From Pseudoalteromonas flavipulchra NCIMB 2033 = ATCC BAA-314 (lineage in GTDB: Bacteria > Pseudomonadota > Gammaproteobacteria > Enterobacterales > Alteromonadaceae), in assembly GCA_000814665.1 (NCBI GenBank), contig JWIH01000020.1:186001-250000 (forward strand): a stretch of 64,000 bases of DNA. Reading direction: 5' to 3'. Position numbers and translations under genes: made by a program. This document shows, piece by piece, positions 44,538-54,330 of the stretch. Numbering within the stretch: the first letter of the stretch is position 1; each line of letters starts with the position of its first letter. The notes under the pieces were generated by a model. It had not been told where the DNA came from, did no database searches, and worked only from the letters and a program-made list of their open reading frames with translations.

Positions 44538-45428
44538 ATGAATGCTTATAATATCGAAATATTGAAACAATCCATTGACGATAAAACACGCTTTGATGGC
44601 TGGGTATTTGGTTTGCCCCCCGGAATTAAAGCCAATCAATGGCCGCTTGATCCACATACCGGTTATCCGCTAAAGCACAGCTTTACACTAAAATTGCCAG
44701 AGGGCTATCACACTGATAAGAATGCGTATGCGGTGAGCTTTTTTGCAATTGCGGTTGAGCATAATGATGGCGGACCTGAATATATTGAAGGGTTAGAAGA
44801 GGCATTATTTGCTGAGCAGTCGCCAGATGAACCGCTATTCAAACCCTTTTGGCAGGTGATGCAAACGGTTCATCCGAGCTGTAAGTTTGCAGCGGATACG
44901 CTAGATTGTTATTACGCAACGCTCCTGCTTAGTGAAGCTGAGTTTTACGGCGAGCTCTGTTCACCACCAACTATTATTGAACGACATTTTGAAGATGATG
45001 TTTGCGTCCCTGAATGGTTAGTCGAGGGTGGGGCGAGTTGCTTTTGGAAAATGAACTATTCCCAGTACCTCAGTTTGCCAGCTGAAGAGTACCAAATATA
45101 TCGCGAGCTTGGTGGAATTCCCCCAGAAACAGTGAGTTTTAACCGTGCAATTACGCTTGTTGCCAACCCTAGTGATCCTAATGCGGGTAAGACGCCCAGC
45201 GAATATGAAGATACAGGTTATATTGACCCGTACGAAGGCGACCCTGAGTGGTTAGAGAGTGTTTCGCCAAACCATTTAGGCGGGACGAGTTTAAACGGTC
45301 AAGGGATCCCAGATTTTCTTACACCTTACTACATCGAATTCGAAGAGATCTTAGGTGGGCATAACTTTGGCGGAGGGATAGGTATGCTTGATTTGGTAAA
45401 CCGCGAGTTTGATTGGAGTTGTGGCTAA
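44538..45428 (+). CDS. Acidic cytoplasmic protein of unknown function
   Basis: 296 residues, acidic (many Asp/Glu), no signal peptide. Features: RFDGWVFGLPPGIKANQWPL, a middle rich in Cys and Trp (ASCFWKMNYSQYLSLPAEEY), and a glycine-rich end (HLGGTSLNGQGIPDFLT). The closing stretch recalls YwqG/DUF1963-type proteins but I cannot assign a family. AAGGAG precedes the ATG, a strong translation signal. Confidence 0.65.
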   Translation: MNAYNIEILKQSIDDKTRFDGWVFGLPPGIKANQWPLDPHTGYPLKHSFTLKLPEGYHTDKNAYAVSFFAIAVEHNDGGPEYIEGLEEALFAEQSPDEPLFKPFWQVMQTVHPSCKFAADTLDCYYATLLLSEAEFYGELCSPPTIIERHFEDDVCVPEWLVEGGASCFWKMNYSQYLSLPAEEYQIYRELGGIPPETVSFNRAITLVANPSDPNAGKTPSEYEDTGYIDPYEGDPEWLESVSPNHLGGTSLNGQGIPDFLTPYYIEFEEILGGHNFGGGIGMLDLVNREFDWSCG

Positions 45429-45437
45429 TATTAACTA

Positions 45438-45599
45438 ATACCAATTTATCTTAATACTTGCTCAATTTGAAGGAGTAAATCTGACGCTAACGGCGTTAAA
45501 AATTTCTTATTTAGAACAACTAAATAGCAAAAGTTTTGCCTAGTTATCGACAAGATTTTCTCGCCTCAAAATAGCTCACTTAATTAAGCAAATTGGTAT
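45438..45599. repeat. MITE-like repeat, copy 3 (most complete)
   Basis: 162 bases with ends ATACCAATTTATCTTAA and (inverse) ATACCAATTTGCTTAATTAA. The interior matches copy 1 over most of its length. Encodes nothing. Lies between the protein at 44538 and the convergent DUF1338 gene's terminator. Confidence 0.82.
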
Positions 45600-45600
45600 A

Positions 45601-45625
45601 AAAAAGCAGCCATAAAGGCTGCTTT
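45601..45625 (-). terminator. Rho-independent terminator of the arginine-catabolism unit
   Basis: Stem AAAGCAGCC (45603-45611) / GGCTGCTTT (45617-45625), loop ATAAA, then T run on the minus strand. Confidence 0.85.
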
Positions 45626-45670
45626 ACAATTTGGGCAGAGTGCTTAGGCAAGCACTGATTTTAAACGCGA

Positions 45671-46474
45671 TTATCTTGCGTTAGTACTTTCAAAGATTTT
45701 GTCAGCAGAAGCTGCAACAAAACCAGTATAGATCTCGCCGTCAGGCTTGGCATAACGCAGAGCAAACTCATAGAAGCAGCTTGGAATGCTAAATTCACCA
45801 TCGTTAAACTGTACGTTTTGATGATCAGCAAGCGTCGAAGATTGCTCTAGTAACACTTCCGGAGAGCCTTTGATTTCGCCGCCAGAGGTGTTTAGTTCAA
45901 AACCGTTGTCTTTGAGCGCTTGGTTTACAGCTTCAATTGTGGTGAAGTTCTTCAGGTAGTTGATGCTTACCGTGAAATGGTTTGCACGGTAGCCCCATGC
46001 AGACATCCATGCGGCATACTCGCTCTCAGCGAGTAGCTTTTTGTATGTCTCATGAGAAACACGCCAGTGGGTGCCAGAATACAGGAAGTTTTCAGCTGTT
46101 ACTGCTGACTCGTCGATTTGCTCAACCATGTCTTTAACGATAGCTTGTAGTTCTTCTGAACATTTTTCAACGAGCAGCTCAGAGATAAACACCTTTGGTT
46201 TAGTTGGATCTTGGTGTTCATAGTGTTTAGCATATAGCTTTTTCGCTTCAAAGTGGTATTCGCCACACTCTGTATAACCCACAGCTTTAAAATGTGCAGC
46301 GAGCTTTTCTAGGCCTACTTTTTCAATATTAAAGGTACGCAATGCGATGTGGTCATTGATCACGTCGTCTTTTTGCGTTGAGCCGAGAAGTTCATGAACT
46401 TTAACTGCAGAAGGTGTTACTTCTAGGTAGTTGTCCCACAGGTGTTCAAATAGTGTATCTACGTTGTTGTGCAT
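45671..46474 (-). CDS. DUF1338 protein, 2-oxoadipate dioxygenase/decarboxylase-like
   Basis: 267 residues with the DUF1338 pattern: NDHIALRTFN, a middle RANHFTVSINYL and a late CFYEFALRY, the likely His/Glu metal-binding residues. Relatives (HglS, YdcJ) are iron enzymes of lysine catabolism that convert 2-oxoadipate to 2-hydroxyglutarate; whether this short form does so is unknown. It is the last gene of the AstC/AstA set, 76 bases after astA, and terminates at 45601. Confidence 0.82.
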   Translation of the reverse strand: MHNNVDTLFEHLWDNYLEVTPSAVKVHELLGSTQKDDVINDHIALRTFNIEKVGLEKLAAHFKAVGYTECGEYHFEAKKLYAKHYEHQDPTKPKVFISELLVEKCSEELQAIVKDMVEQIDESAVTAENFLYSGTHWRVSHETYKKLLAESEYAAWMSAWGYRANHFTVSINYLKNFTTIEAVNQALKDNGFELNTSGGEIKGSPEVLLEQSSTLADHQNVQFNDGEFSIPSCFYEFALRYAKPDGEIYTGFVAASADKIFESTNAR

Positions 46475-46519
46475 AATGGTTTCCTAATTTTTTGTCTTGG
46501 TGACAGCTTGTTAAACTTT

Positions 46520-46533
46520 ATACCAATTGGTAT
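46520..46533. repeat. Solo ATACCAATTGGTAT palindrome
   Basis: Perfect 14-base palindrome between astA and the DUF1338 gene. It equals the left and right ends of the MITE-like elements joined directly. Confidence 0.6.
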
Positions 46534-46550
46534 CAGCACGACATTGAAAT

Positions 46551-47576
46551 CTATAGTTTAAATGCGTTTATCAGTTCACCTTGAGTGACATCAAGCGCAT
46601 TGGCTACCTCTGCGGTCAGCTGAATTTTTTCTTCTGCTTCGCACAGATAAGCCTGATCGGTAAACGTGGCTTTAAACGCGTCTAATCGACCATTTGAAAT
46701 AGCAAGACTAGGGAGCTTGTCAGGTAGTGAAGCGACTATTTCAACCTCACCTTTAAACGACTCTCTAACCGTTCTAATGTTGTCGAGTTTGGCTTCTACC
46801 GTTGGACCTGCGTCGAACAAGTCAACATAGCCACGGTGTTCAAACCCTTCTTTTTGTAATAAACGCAAAGCAGGCTTGGTTTTCTCGTGCACTTTACCTA
46901 TCACAGTTTGTGCTTCTGGACTTAGTAGGTTTGCATAGATGGGATACTTGGGCATAAGTTCACAAATAAAAACTTTGTCCCCGAGACCGACCAAGTGATC
47001 TGCTTGCGGAAATTCAATGCTAAAAAAGTGTTCTTGCAGCCACTGCCAAAATGGCGAATGGCCATGTTCGTCACTTACACCACGCATTTCTGCAATCACG
47101 GTATCGCTAAAGCGCTCGGCATGTTCTGCCATAAATAAGAAACGGCTTCTTGAAAGAAAGCGACCAGCTAACCCTTGGCGATGACCTTCACGTAAAAATA
47201 GCGTGCAGATCTCAGAGCTTCCGGTGTAGTCGTTACACATCGACAGAATATCAACGGTATTATAGACACCCAAAGTTCTTGAGTGATGTACTGTTTTGCC
47301 AAGATGATAGTGATATAAAGGCACAGACATACCTACCGCAGCTTCAATCGCAGTGGTGCCTATAATTTCGCCCGTTTGTGTGTCTTCAAGGACGAACAAA
47401 TAGCCTTCGTCGTATGGTTTTGACACTGACTTTGCAAAGCTTTCAACTGAGCGGTTAATTTTATTAGACAACAATTCGTCATCTACTGGCAGTGAGGTAA
47501 ACCCATGGCCAGATTCAACCGCAATGGTTTTTAGCGCGTCGAAGTCAGTTTTTTGTATTGGTCTTAATACTAACAT
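46551..47576 (-). CDS. astA: Arginine N-succinyltransferase
   Basis: 341 residues, the family length. Transfers succinyl from succinyl-CoA to arginine, first step of the AST pathway. Start MLVLRPIQKTDFDALKTIA; typical internal segments include SLPVDDELLSNKI, LCNDYTG-like SMCNDYTGSSEICTLFL and GYVDLFDAGPTVEA. Second gene of the set after argD/astC (30 bases between). The next enzyme gene, astD, is not here. Confidence 0.92.
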   Translation of the reverse strand: MLVLRPIQKTDFDALKTIAVESGHGFTSLPVDDELLSNKINRSVESFAKSVSKPYDEGYLFVLEDTQTGEIIGTTAIEAAVGMSVPLYHYHLGKTVHHSRTLGVYNTVDILSMCNDYTGSSEICTLFLREGHRQGLAGRFLSRSRFLFMAEHAERFSDTVIAEMRGVSDEHGHSPFWQWLQEHFFSIEFPQADHLVGLGDKVFICELMPKYPIYANLLSPEAQTVIGKVHEKTKPALRLLQKEGFEHRGYVDLFDAGPTVEAKLDNIRTVRESFKGEVEIVASLPDKLPSLAISNGRLDAFKATFTDQAYLCEAEEKIQLTAEVANALDVTQGELINAFKL

Positions 47577-47606
47577 GAGAAAGAGGAGACCGAGGTCCCC
47601 AGCTCC

Positions 47607-48996
<1,390 letters not shown>

Positions 48997-49425
48997 ATGA
49001 TTAGTTCACAAGACGAAAAGCTCATTGCACTGTTGCGTAATAACGCACGAGAGAGCATCTCTGAGTTGGCACGTAAGTTAGACCTTTCCAGAACCACAGT
49101 ACAAAATCGTATCGCAAAATTAGAGCAAAATGGCGTAATTAAAGGCTATCGCGTAGAATTCGCGGAGCAGTATATGGATGATTTAGTATCTGCACACGTT
49201 TCTATCAAGGTAAAACAAAAACTTACTACAAAGGCGAATTTAGCATTACAGCAGTTGCCAAATGTTTCTGCGCTTTATGCCATTAGTGGGGAATATGATT
49301 TGATTGCTATTGTTGAAGCACAGAGTTTGGAGCAGTTGAGTCATCTGCTAGATGAAATCGGTAATTTAGAAGGGATTGAGCGTACCAATTCGTCGGTTAT
49401 CCTAGAAACCAAATTTAAGCGATAA
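48997..49425 (+). CDS. Lrp/AsnC-family transcriptional regulator
   Basis: 142 residues from ATG 48997; the longer frame upstream is non-coding control DNA. N-terminal winged helix (ISELARKLDLSRTTVQNRIAKLEQNGVIKGY) and C-terminal ligand-binding RAM domain (ALYAISGEYDLIAIVEAQS). Divergent from astC, so control of arginine catabolism is the plain inference. Ligand may be an amino acid. Confidence 0.9.
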   Translation: MISSQDEKLIALLRNNARESISELARKLDLSRTTVQNRIAKLEQNGVIKGYRVEFAEQYMDDLVSAHVSIKVKQKLTTKANLALQQLPNVSALYAISGEYDLIAIVEAQSLEQLSHLLDEIGNLEGIERTNSSVILETKFKR

Positions 49426-49560
49426 ATAACCTTACCTTGTCTGGATAAATACTGTGGGCGTTCATCACGATCCGCCAAGCACCCACTTTTAGCATAATAG
49501 GTTGCCTAGCGTGGAAAGTGCAGTATATAGCTCGCTTTTTCGCTTAACTATTAACAGCAG

Positions 49561-51462
49561 CTACCCAACTTGCTCTGGTAACCAAATGCTGGTGCCGGTG
49601 GCTGCGATGTGATTCACATTGCCATTTAACACTTTGCTACCCACATTATTTGAGCTTTCAGGCCGGCTAACTAAATACCCCTGTACGCAGCTGATCCCTA
49701 AGTTTTTAACTAGCTCAAATTGTTCGGTTTGTTCAACGCCCTCGGCAACAATCTTTAATTCTAACTGCTGTCCAAGTTCGCTGATGGAATTGAGGATCTT
49801 ACGATACTTAGGGTTGCTATTGGCTTGAGTGATAAACAGTTTATCGATTTTTATCACATCTATCGGTAAATCGGCGAGGGTGCTTAGTGAGCTAAAACCT
49901 GTGCCAAAGTCGTCAATCGCGACACTTATTCCTGCATCTCGGCATTGTTGCAATTGTGAAATCGTTTCATTGCTGGCCTTGATAAGAGTGGATTCAGTGA
50001 TCTCCAACATTAAAGCGGTGGCTGGTAAGCCGGTTTTTTCTAGGGCAGCATTCACCCATTCAAAGACCTTTCTGTGCTTTAACTGTATTCCAGAAACATT
50101 AACCGAGATTTTTACCTTTTTCATCCCTGCATTATGCCATGCACACATTTGCCTACACGACTCAAGTAGGATCCAATCACCAAGCTCTAAAATTAAATTA
50201 GACTCCTCTGCAATTGGAATAAATTCGGCTGGTGGAATTTGTCCTTCTATTGGGTGGTTCCAACGAATAAGCGCCTCAAAATAGTCGATAGCACAATCTT
50301 CAACATGCACTATTGGTTGGAATGACAGATAAAAGCTTTGCGCAGAGATAGCGAGTCGCAACTCTTCTAAGAGGTAGTGATAACGTCTCATTTTCGACCC
50401 CATTTCGGGGGAATAAACTTTAAAAATTCCACGACCATCCGTTTTTGCTCTGTACATGGCAACATCAGCCATCTGCAATAACGAGTTCGGAGTTGCTGCA
50501 CTATCTGGGTATACCGCGATACCGATACTTGCTCCAATTTTGACAAGCTTATTGCCAAGCAAGAAATCACGCTCTATATCACTAAGAATGGACTGGGCGA
50601 TTTCTGTGCACAAACTTGGATTGTTTAATTTGGGAATAAATAGCGAAAATTCATCGCCGCCGAGTCTTGAAAGGTTTTGTTCAAGGCCGTGAATAGGGTG
50701 GCAATCTTCTAAACCATATTGGCGAACCACTTTTGAGAGCCGAGCGGCCACTTGGATCAGAATTTCGTCGCCAAAACTGTGGCCAAATGAATCATTAACT
50801 TGTTTAAACCCGTCCAAATCAATAAATAGCAGGCCACATTTTTGTTGCGCCAACTCAGCTTGCTTTAACTTCGCCTCGATATGGTCAATATATGCATGCC
50901 TATCTATAAGCTTTGTGAGCTTGTCTTGAAAAATTTGAGACTCTGAATGGCGCTTTACCCTTGCAAGATGGCTAGACAAATCGTGGATCGCATGGCTGAG
51001 CTTGGCAAGAGAAGACTTATGATGTAGTGGCGCACTATCAACCTCTAAACGCGTCAATATTCCTCCAACGTCCTTATTCACCTCGCTGATATCTTCATCT
51101 TGATTACGGTAGCGGCGCTCTGATTTAAAAAGATACGCAACAATCGCGAGTAAAGTTGCAATTGAAATGAGAGTGATTGGAGAAGTAAATACGGCATACC
51201 AGACTGTACTTACATCCAGATATTTGGGTATTCCAAGTGTTGACTCTACCGCAACATAGGTGTGGTTTCCGCTTACTGCAAAGTTCAAACCGTGCAGTAG
51301 TGGAGAATACCAAGGTGATACCATTGATACTGTAAGTTGCTCATTTAACGGGGTTGTAGCGATCAGCCCAAGCACGTGGGCCTTAAAAGACAGATGCAGC
51401 AATATGACAACAAATAATGTGCCCAGAAGTAGGGTACTTGTTAGTCTTATCGCGTTTGGCAT
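49561..51462 (-). CDS. GGDEF-EAL cyclic-di-GMP enzyme with membrane sensor
   Basis: 633 residues: membrane helix (about 8-28), small periplasmic region (about 30-92), second helix (about 93-113), GGDEF domain (about 180-350, motif GGDEF at 268-272), EAL domain (about 365-610, EAL at 396-398). Both motifs are intact, so it may make and break cyclic-di-GMP. The RxxD inhibitory site five residues ahead of GGDEF is absent. Single gene; convergent with the Lrp-type gene. Confidence 0.92.
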   Translation of the reverse strand: MPNAIRLTSTLLLGTLFVVILLHLSFKAHVLGLIATTPLNEQLTVSMVSPWYSPLLHGLNFAVSGNHTYVAVESTLGIPKYLDVSTVWYAVFTSPITLISIATLLAIVAYLFKSERRYRNQDEDISEVNKDVGGILTRLEVDSAPLHHKSSLAKLSHAIHDLSSHLARVKRHSESQIFQDKLTKLIDRHAYIDHIEAKLKQAELAQQKCGLLFIDLDGFKQVNDSFGHSFGDEILIQVAARLSKVVRQYGLEDCHPIHGLEQNLSRLGGDEFSLFIPKLNNPSLCTEIAQSILSDIERDFLLGNKLVKIGASIGIAVYPDSAATPNSLLQMADVAMYRAKTDGRGIFKVYSPEMGSKMRRYHYLLEELRLAISAQSFYLSFQPIVHVEDCAIDYFEALIRWNHPIEGQIPPAEFIPIAEESNLILELGDWILLESCRQMCAWHNAGMKKVKISVNVSGIQLKHRKVFEWVNAALEKTGLPATALMLEITESTLIKASNETISQLQQCRDAGISVAIDDFGTGFSSLSTLADLPIDVIKIDKLFITQANSNPKYRKILNSISELGQQLELKIVAEGVEQTEQFELVKNLGISCVQGYLVSRPESSNNVGSKVLNGNVNHIAATGTSIWLPEQVG

Positions 51463-52042
51463 GAATAGGCTTTCCTTAGTAATTCAGACTCTTGCATATT
51501 ACGGAGTAATTATATGCAGATGCGATCTTCATCGCAAAAAATGTAATCTGAAATTATAGTTGCTAACCTAGTTTTTTACACACTTTAGCATTCAGTTGCA
51601 AACTTCATCGTGCAAAAGTACTAAAAATTTCACTTTGCAGACTGCTTTATATGAGCGGGATCAATTATTAGTTAAATTCACTTTACATGATAACCATTCT
51701 TAACTAGCTTTCTTGTTGACTCTTAATGTGATTGGCTCAGTGATTGCAAGGAACTCATAGCAAACTGAAATCACTGCTTATCTGATTTAGATTGCGCCAA
51801 AGCGGTGCGAAATTGCACCAAATTTGTACTGTCATACAAACTCAATATTTGTTTGCTGTACTTAGGGCTGTTGATTTTTAAAGCGAACGGTGAGTTGCCA
51901 GCTAATTAAAATTTAATTTTGCAATTTAATTTCACTTAAATCTCAATATGCTCGACATAAATCGTACACAGTTACCAGTCGTTTGCAGTATTAGCGTACG
52001 TCACTGTGAAATAAGGACTCACAAAAGGTAAACGGGGGTTAT
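51463..52042. other. Long intergenic control region of the glycogen operon
   Basis: 580 bases between the GGDEF-EAL gene (divergent) and the glycogen operon. It must hold the operon promoter; TTGACT at about 51715 is a possible -35 but lacks a convincing -10. I see no riboswitch, gene or clear operator. Confidence 0.45.
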
Positions 52043-52342
52043 ATGCTCACTAAACGGTTTTTCAAAACAAAAGACGAAGCAGAAATTACATTTTCATTTT
52101 CACACCCAGAAGCGAAAACGGTGGAACTTGCTGGTGATTTTAATGATTGGCAACCTGAGCCGATGAAATTCATCAAAAAAGACAGTGCGTTTAAGCTCAA
52201 ACACCGTTTACCAACCGACAAAGATTACCACTTCAGATATTTGATTGATGGTGAAGTCTGGGACAACGATCATCAAGCAGATGATTATGTGCCCAACGGC
52301 TTTGGAGAAGACAACAGTGTTGTGTCCACAGCGAGAGCGTAA
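52043..52342 (+). CDS. Stand-alone CBM48 (isoamylase N-terminal) glycogen-binding protein
   Basis: 99 residues almost entirely a CBM48 module: FSFSHPEAKTVELAGDFNDW, then PMKFIKKD, FRYLIDGEVWDND. Such domains bind alpha-glucans and are usually fused to branching or debranching enzymes; here it is free, similar to AMPK-beta-like early-set proteins. First gene of the glycogen operon, nine bases ahead of malQ, so it may tether enzymes to glycogen. Confidence 0.88.
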   Translation: MLTKRFFKTKDEAEITFSFSHPEAKTVELAGDFNDWQPEPMKFIKKDSAFKLKHRLPTDKDYHFRYLIDGEVWDNDHQADDYVPNGFGEDNSVVSTARA

Positions 52343-52350
52343 CATTATAA

Positions 52351-54330
52351 ATGGACAACATTGCCCAGCTTCTTTATCTCTATGGTATTGGTTATGAGTA
52401 CCATAAATACACGGGTGATCATGTGGTATTTGATCACCAAACTCGCTTACAGGCATTGCAGGAGTGCGGTGTTGATGTCAGCAATCTAGATGAAATAAAT
52501 ACACTCAATTTTGAGCTGGATATTGCTAAGTGGTTAACGCCAGTTGAAGCCATTACTTTGGTTTGCAAGGAGACGCCAACTATTACGATAAGAGTGGATG
52601 CTGGCCTGCAAATTAACGAATTAACTGTGTCGATCCCCGCATTGGGTTATTGCTGTGTTTGCGATCCAAACAAGCAAGTAGCGATTGGGGATTACCGCTA
52701 TCAAGATACACGTTATGTTCAACTTGAAGTGCCAATAAACGCGATTGAAGTGGGTTATTATAGTGCTGAGGTAATGTTAAATGGTGCGCGGTTTGAGACA
52801 GAGCTTTGGGTGACGCCTAGACAGTGCTATGACCCGATTGAACAACATAAAAAGCTCCTTGGGTTGTCTATTCAGCTATATTCGTTAAAGCCTGCTGGCA
52901 GCAAGCTAAGTGCGGATTTTTATGAGCTAAAGCAATTAGTTGAGGCTAGCGCAGCTGAAGGGGTTGACTACATTTTGTTAAACCCACTGCATTTGTTGTT
53001 TGTTGATGAACCAGAAAAAGCGAGCCCGTACAGCCCAAATGACCGCCGCCTACTGCACCCTTTTTACATTTCTATAGAGCTTTTGTGTGAACAATTTGGC
53101 TTAGATGTGAGTGTGTTCGCCGACTATTTAGACGTCTCAAAGAGTAACTTGAACGCGACATACCTTGATATGACTCGTTGTATGGAAAGTAAGCTTAACG
53201 CGTTACGTTTTGCGTGGCAGTTATTGTGTGAACAAACTGGAGCGTGGCGTGCAGACTTTACTCGATTTTGCCAGGCTAAGCAGCAAGAGCTTAAGGCATT
53301 TGAGGACGATGACTTCGCTAAATTTTTACAATGGCTTGCGTTTGAACAATTAACGCAATGCCAGTCTTCGGCACTGAATGCCGGTATGGCTGTAGGTTTA
53401 ATCAATGATTTAGCTGTTGGTTGTGCTGACGGCTCCAGTGAATACAACAGCAATAAAAATTTGTATGCCGAACATGCTCGCGTGGGCGCGCCTCCAGACC
53501 CTTGGGCAGAGCTCGGTCAAAACTGGGGATTACCAGCGTTAAATCCCGTTAAGTTAAAAGCGCAGCGCTTTGCATTTTTTAAACAGCTGATCCAAGCGAA
53601 CATCACCGGTGTTGGGGCATTAAGAATTGACCATGTGATGGGCCTAAGAAGGTTGTGGTGGTGCTTTTATCAAGATCAGCAGCAAACAGGTTGCTATGTA
53701 TATTATCCATTTGAGTACCTTTTAGCGATCCTCAAAATTGAGTCTGTCAAACATCAAGTAATGATCATTGGTGAAGACTTAGGGGTTGTTCCAATCGAAA
53801 TCAAAGAAGCAATGTCTGAATCTCATATATACAGCAATATTCTTTTTTACTTCGAGAAGGATTATCACGGTCAGTTTTTAGCACCCACGCACTATAAGCA
53901 CAATGCGTTACTCATGGTTGCTAACCATGATGTCCCGCCATTTTTTGGCTGGTGGAGCCATGATGACCTTAGGTTGAAACGTGAATATCAGTTATTGAGC
54001 GAACCCCAACTAACAAAAGCGGATGAAGAGCGAACATCCGAGCGAGAGAAGCTTTGTCATTGGCTTAGTCGCTATGGTGAGGTGAGTGTCAGCCTTGCGA
54101 GCGAAGCCCGTGATGTGTATCAGTCGCTTATCAATGTGCTCGCCAAGTCGCCTGCAAAAATGCTGACAATTCAGTTTGATGACCTCGACGAACAGAAGTT
54201 ACCAGTGAACATTCCTGGTACTGACCAAGAGTATCCAAACTGGAGAAGGCGACTTAATCAGACATCAGCGGAAATTATTGCAAGTTCTCGGCCGCTGATC
54301 CGAGATGCGGTAACCAGCAGGAAAGAATAG
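52351..54330 (+). CDS. malQ: 4-alpha-glucanotransferase
   Basis: 659 residues. Disproportionates malto-oligosaccharides. GH77 catalytic landmarks: nucleophile Asp in GALRIDHVMGL, acid Glu in IIGEDLGVVP, and VANHDVPPFFGWW with the third carboxylate; ALNPVKLKAQRFAFF substrate loop. Longer N-terminal region (1-160) as in E. coli MalQ. Followed directly by glgB (stop and start adjoin). Confidence 0.93.
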   Translation: MDNIAQLLYLYGIGYEYHKYTGDHVVFDHQTRLQALQECGVDVSNLDEINTLNFELDIAKWLTPVEAITLVCKETPTITIRVDAGLQINELTVSIPALGYCCVCDPNKQVAIGDYRYQDTRYVQLEVPINAIEVGYYSAEVMLNGARFETELWVTPRQCYDPIEQHKKLLGLSIQLYSLKPAGSKLSADFYELKQLVEASAAEGVDYILLNPLHLLFVDEPEKASPYSPNDRRLLHPFYISIELLCEQFGLDVSVFADYLDVSKSNLNATYLDMTRCMESKLNALRFAWQLLCEQTGAWRADFTRFCQAKQQELKAFEDDDFAKFLQWLAFEQLTQCQSSALNAGMAVGLINDLAVGCADGSSEYNSNKNLYAEHARVGAPPDPWAELGQNWGLPALNPVKLKAQRFAFFKQLIQANITGVGALRIDHVMGLRRLWWCFYQDQQQTGCYVYYPFEYLLAILKIESVKHQVMIIGEDLGVVPIEIKEAMSESHIYSNILFYFEKDYHGQFLAPTHYKHNALLMVANHDVPPFFGWWSHDDLRLKREYQLLSEPQLTKADEERTSEREKLCHWLSRYGEVSVSLASEARDVYQSLINVLAKSPAKMLTIQFDDLDEQKLPVNIPGTDQEYPNWRRRLNQTSAEIIASSRPLIRDAVTSRKE

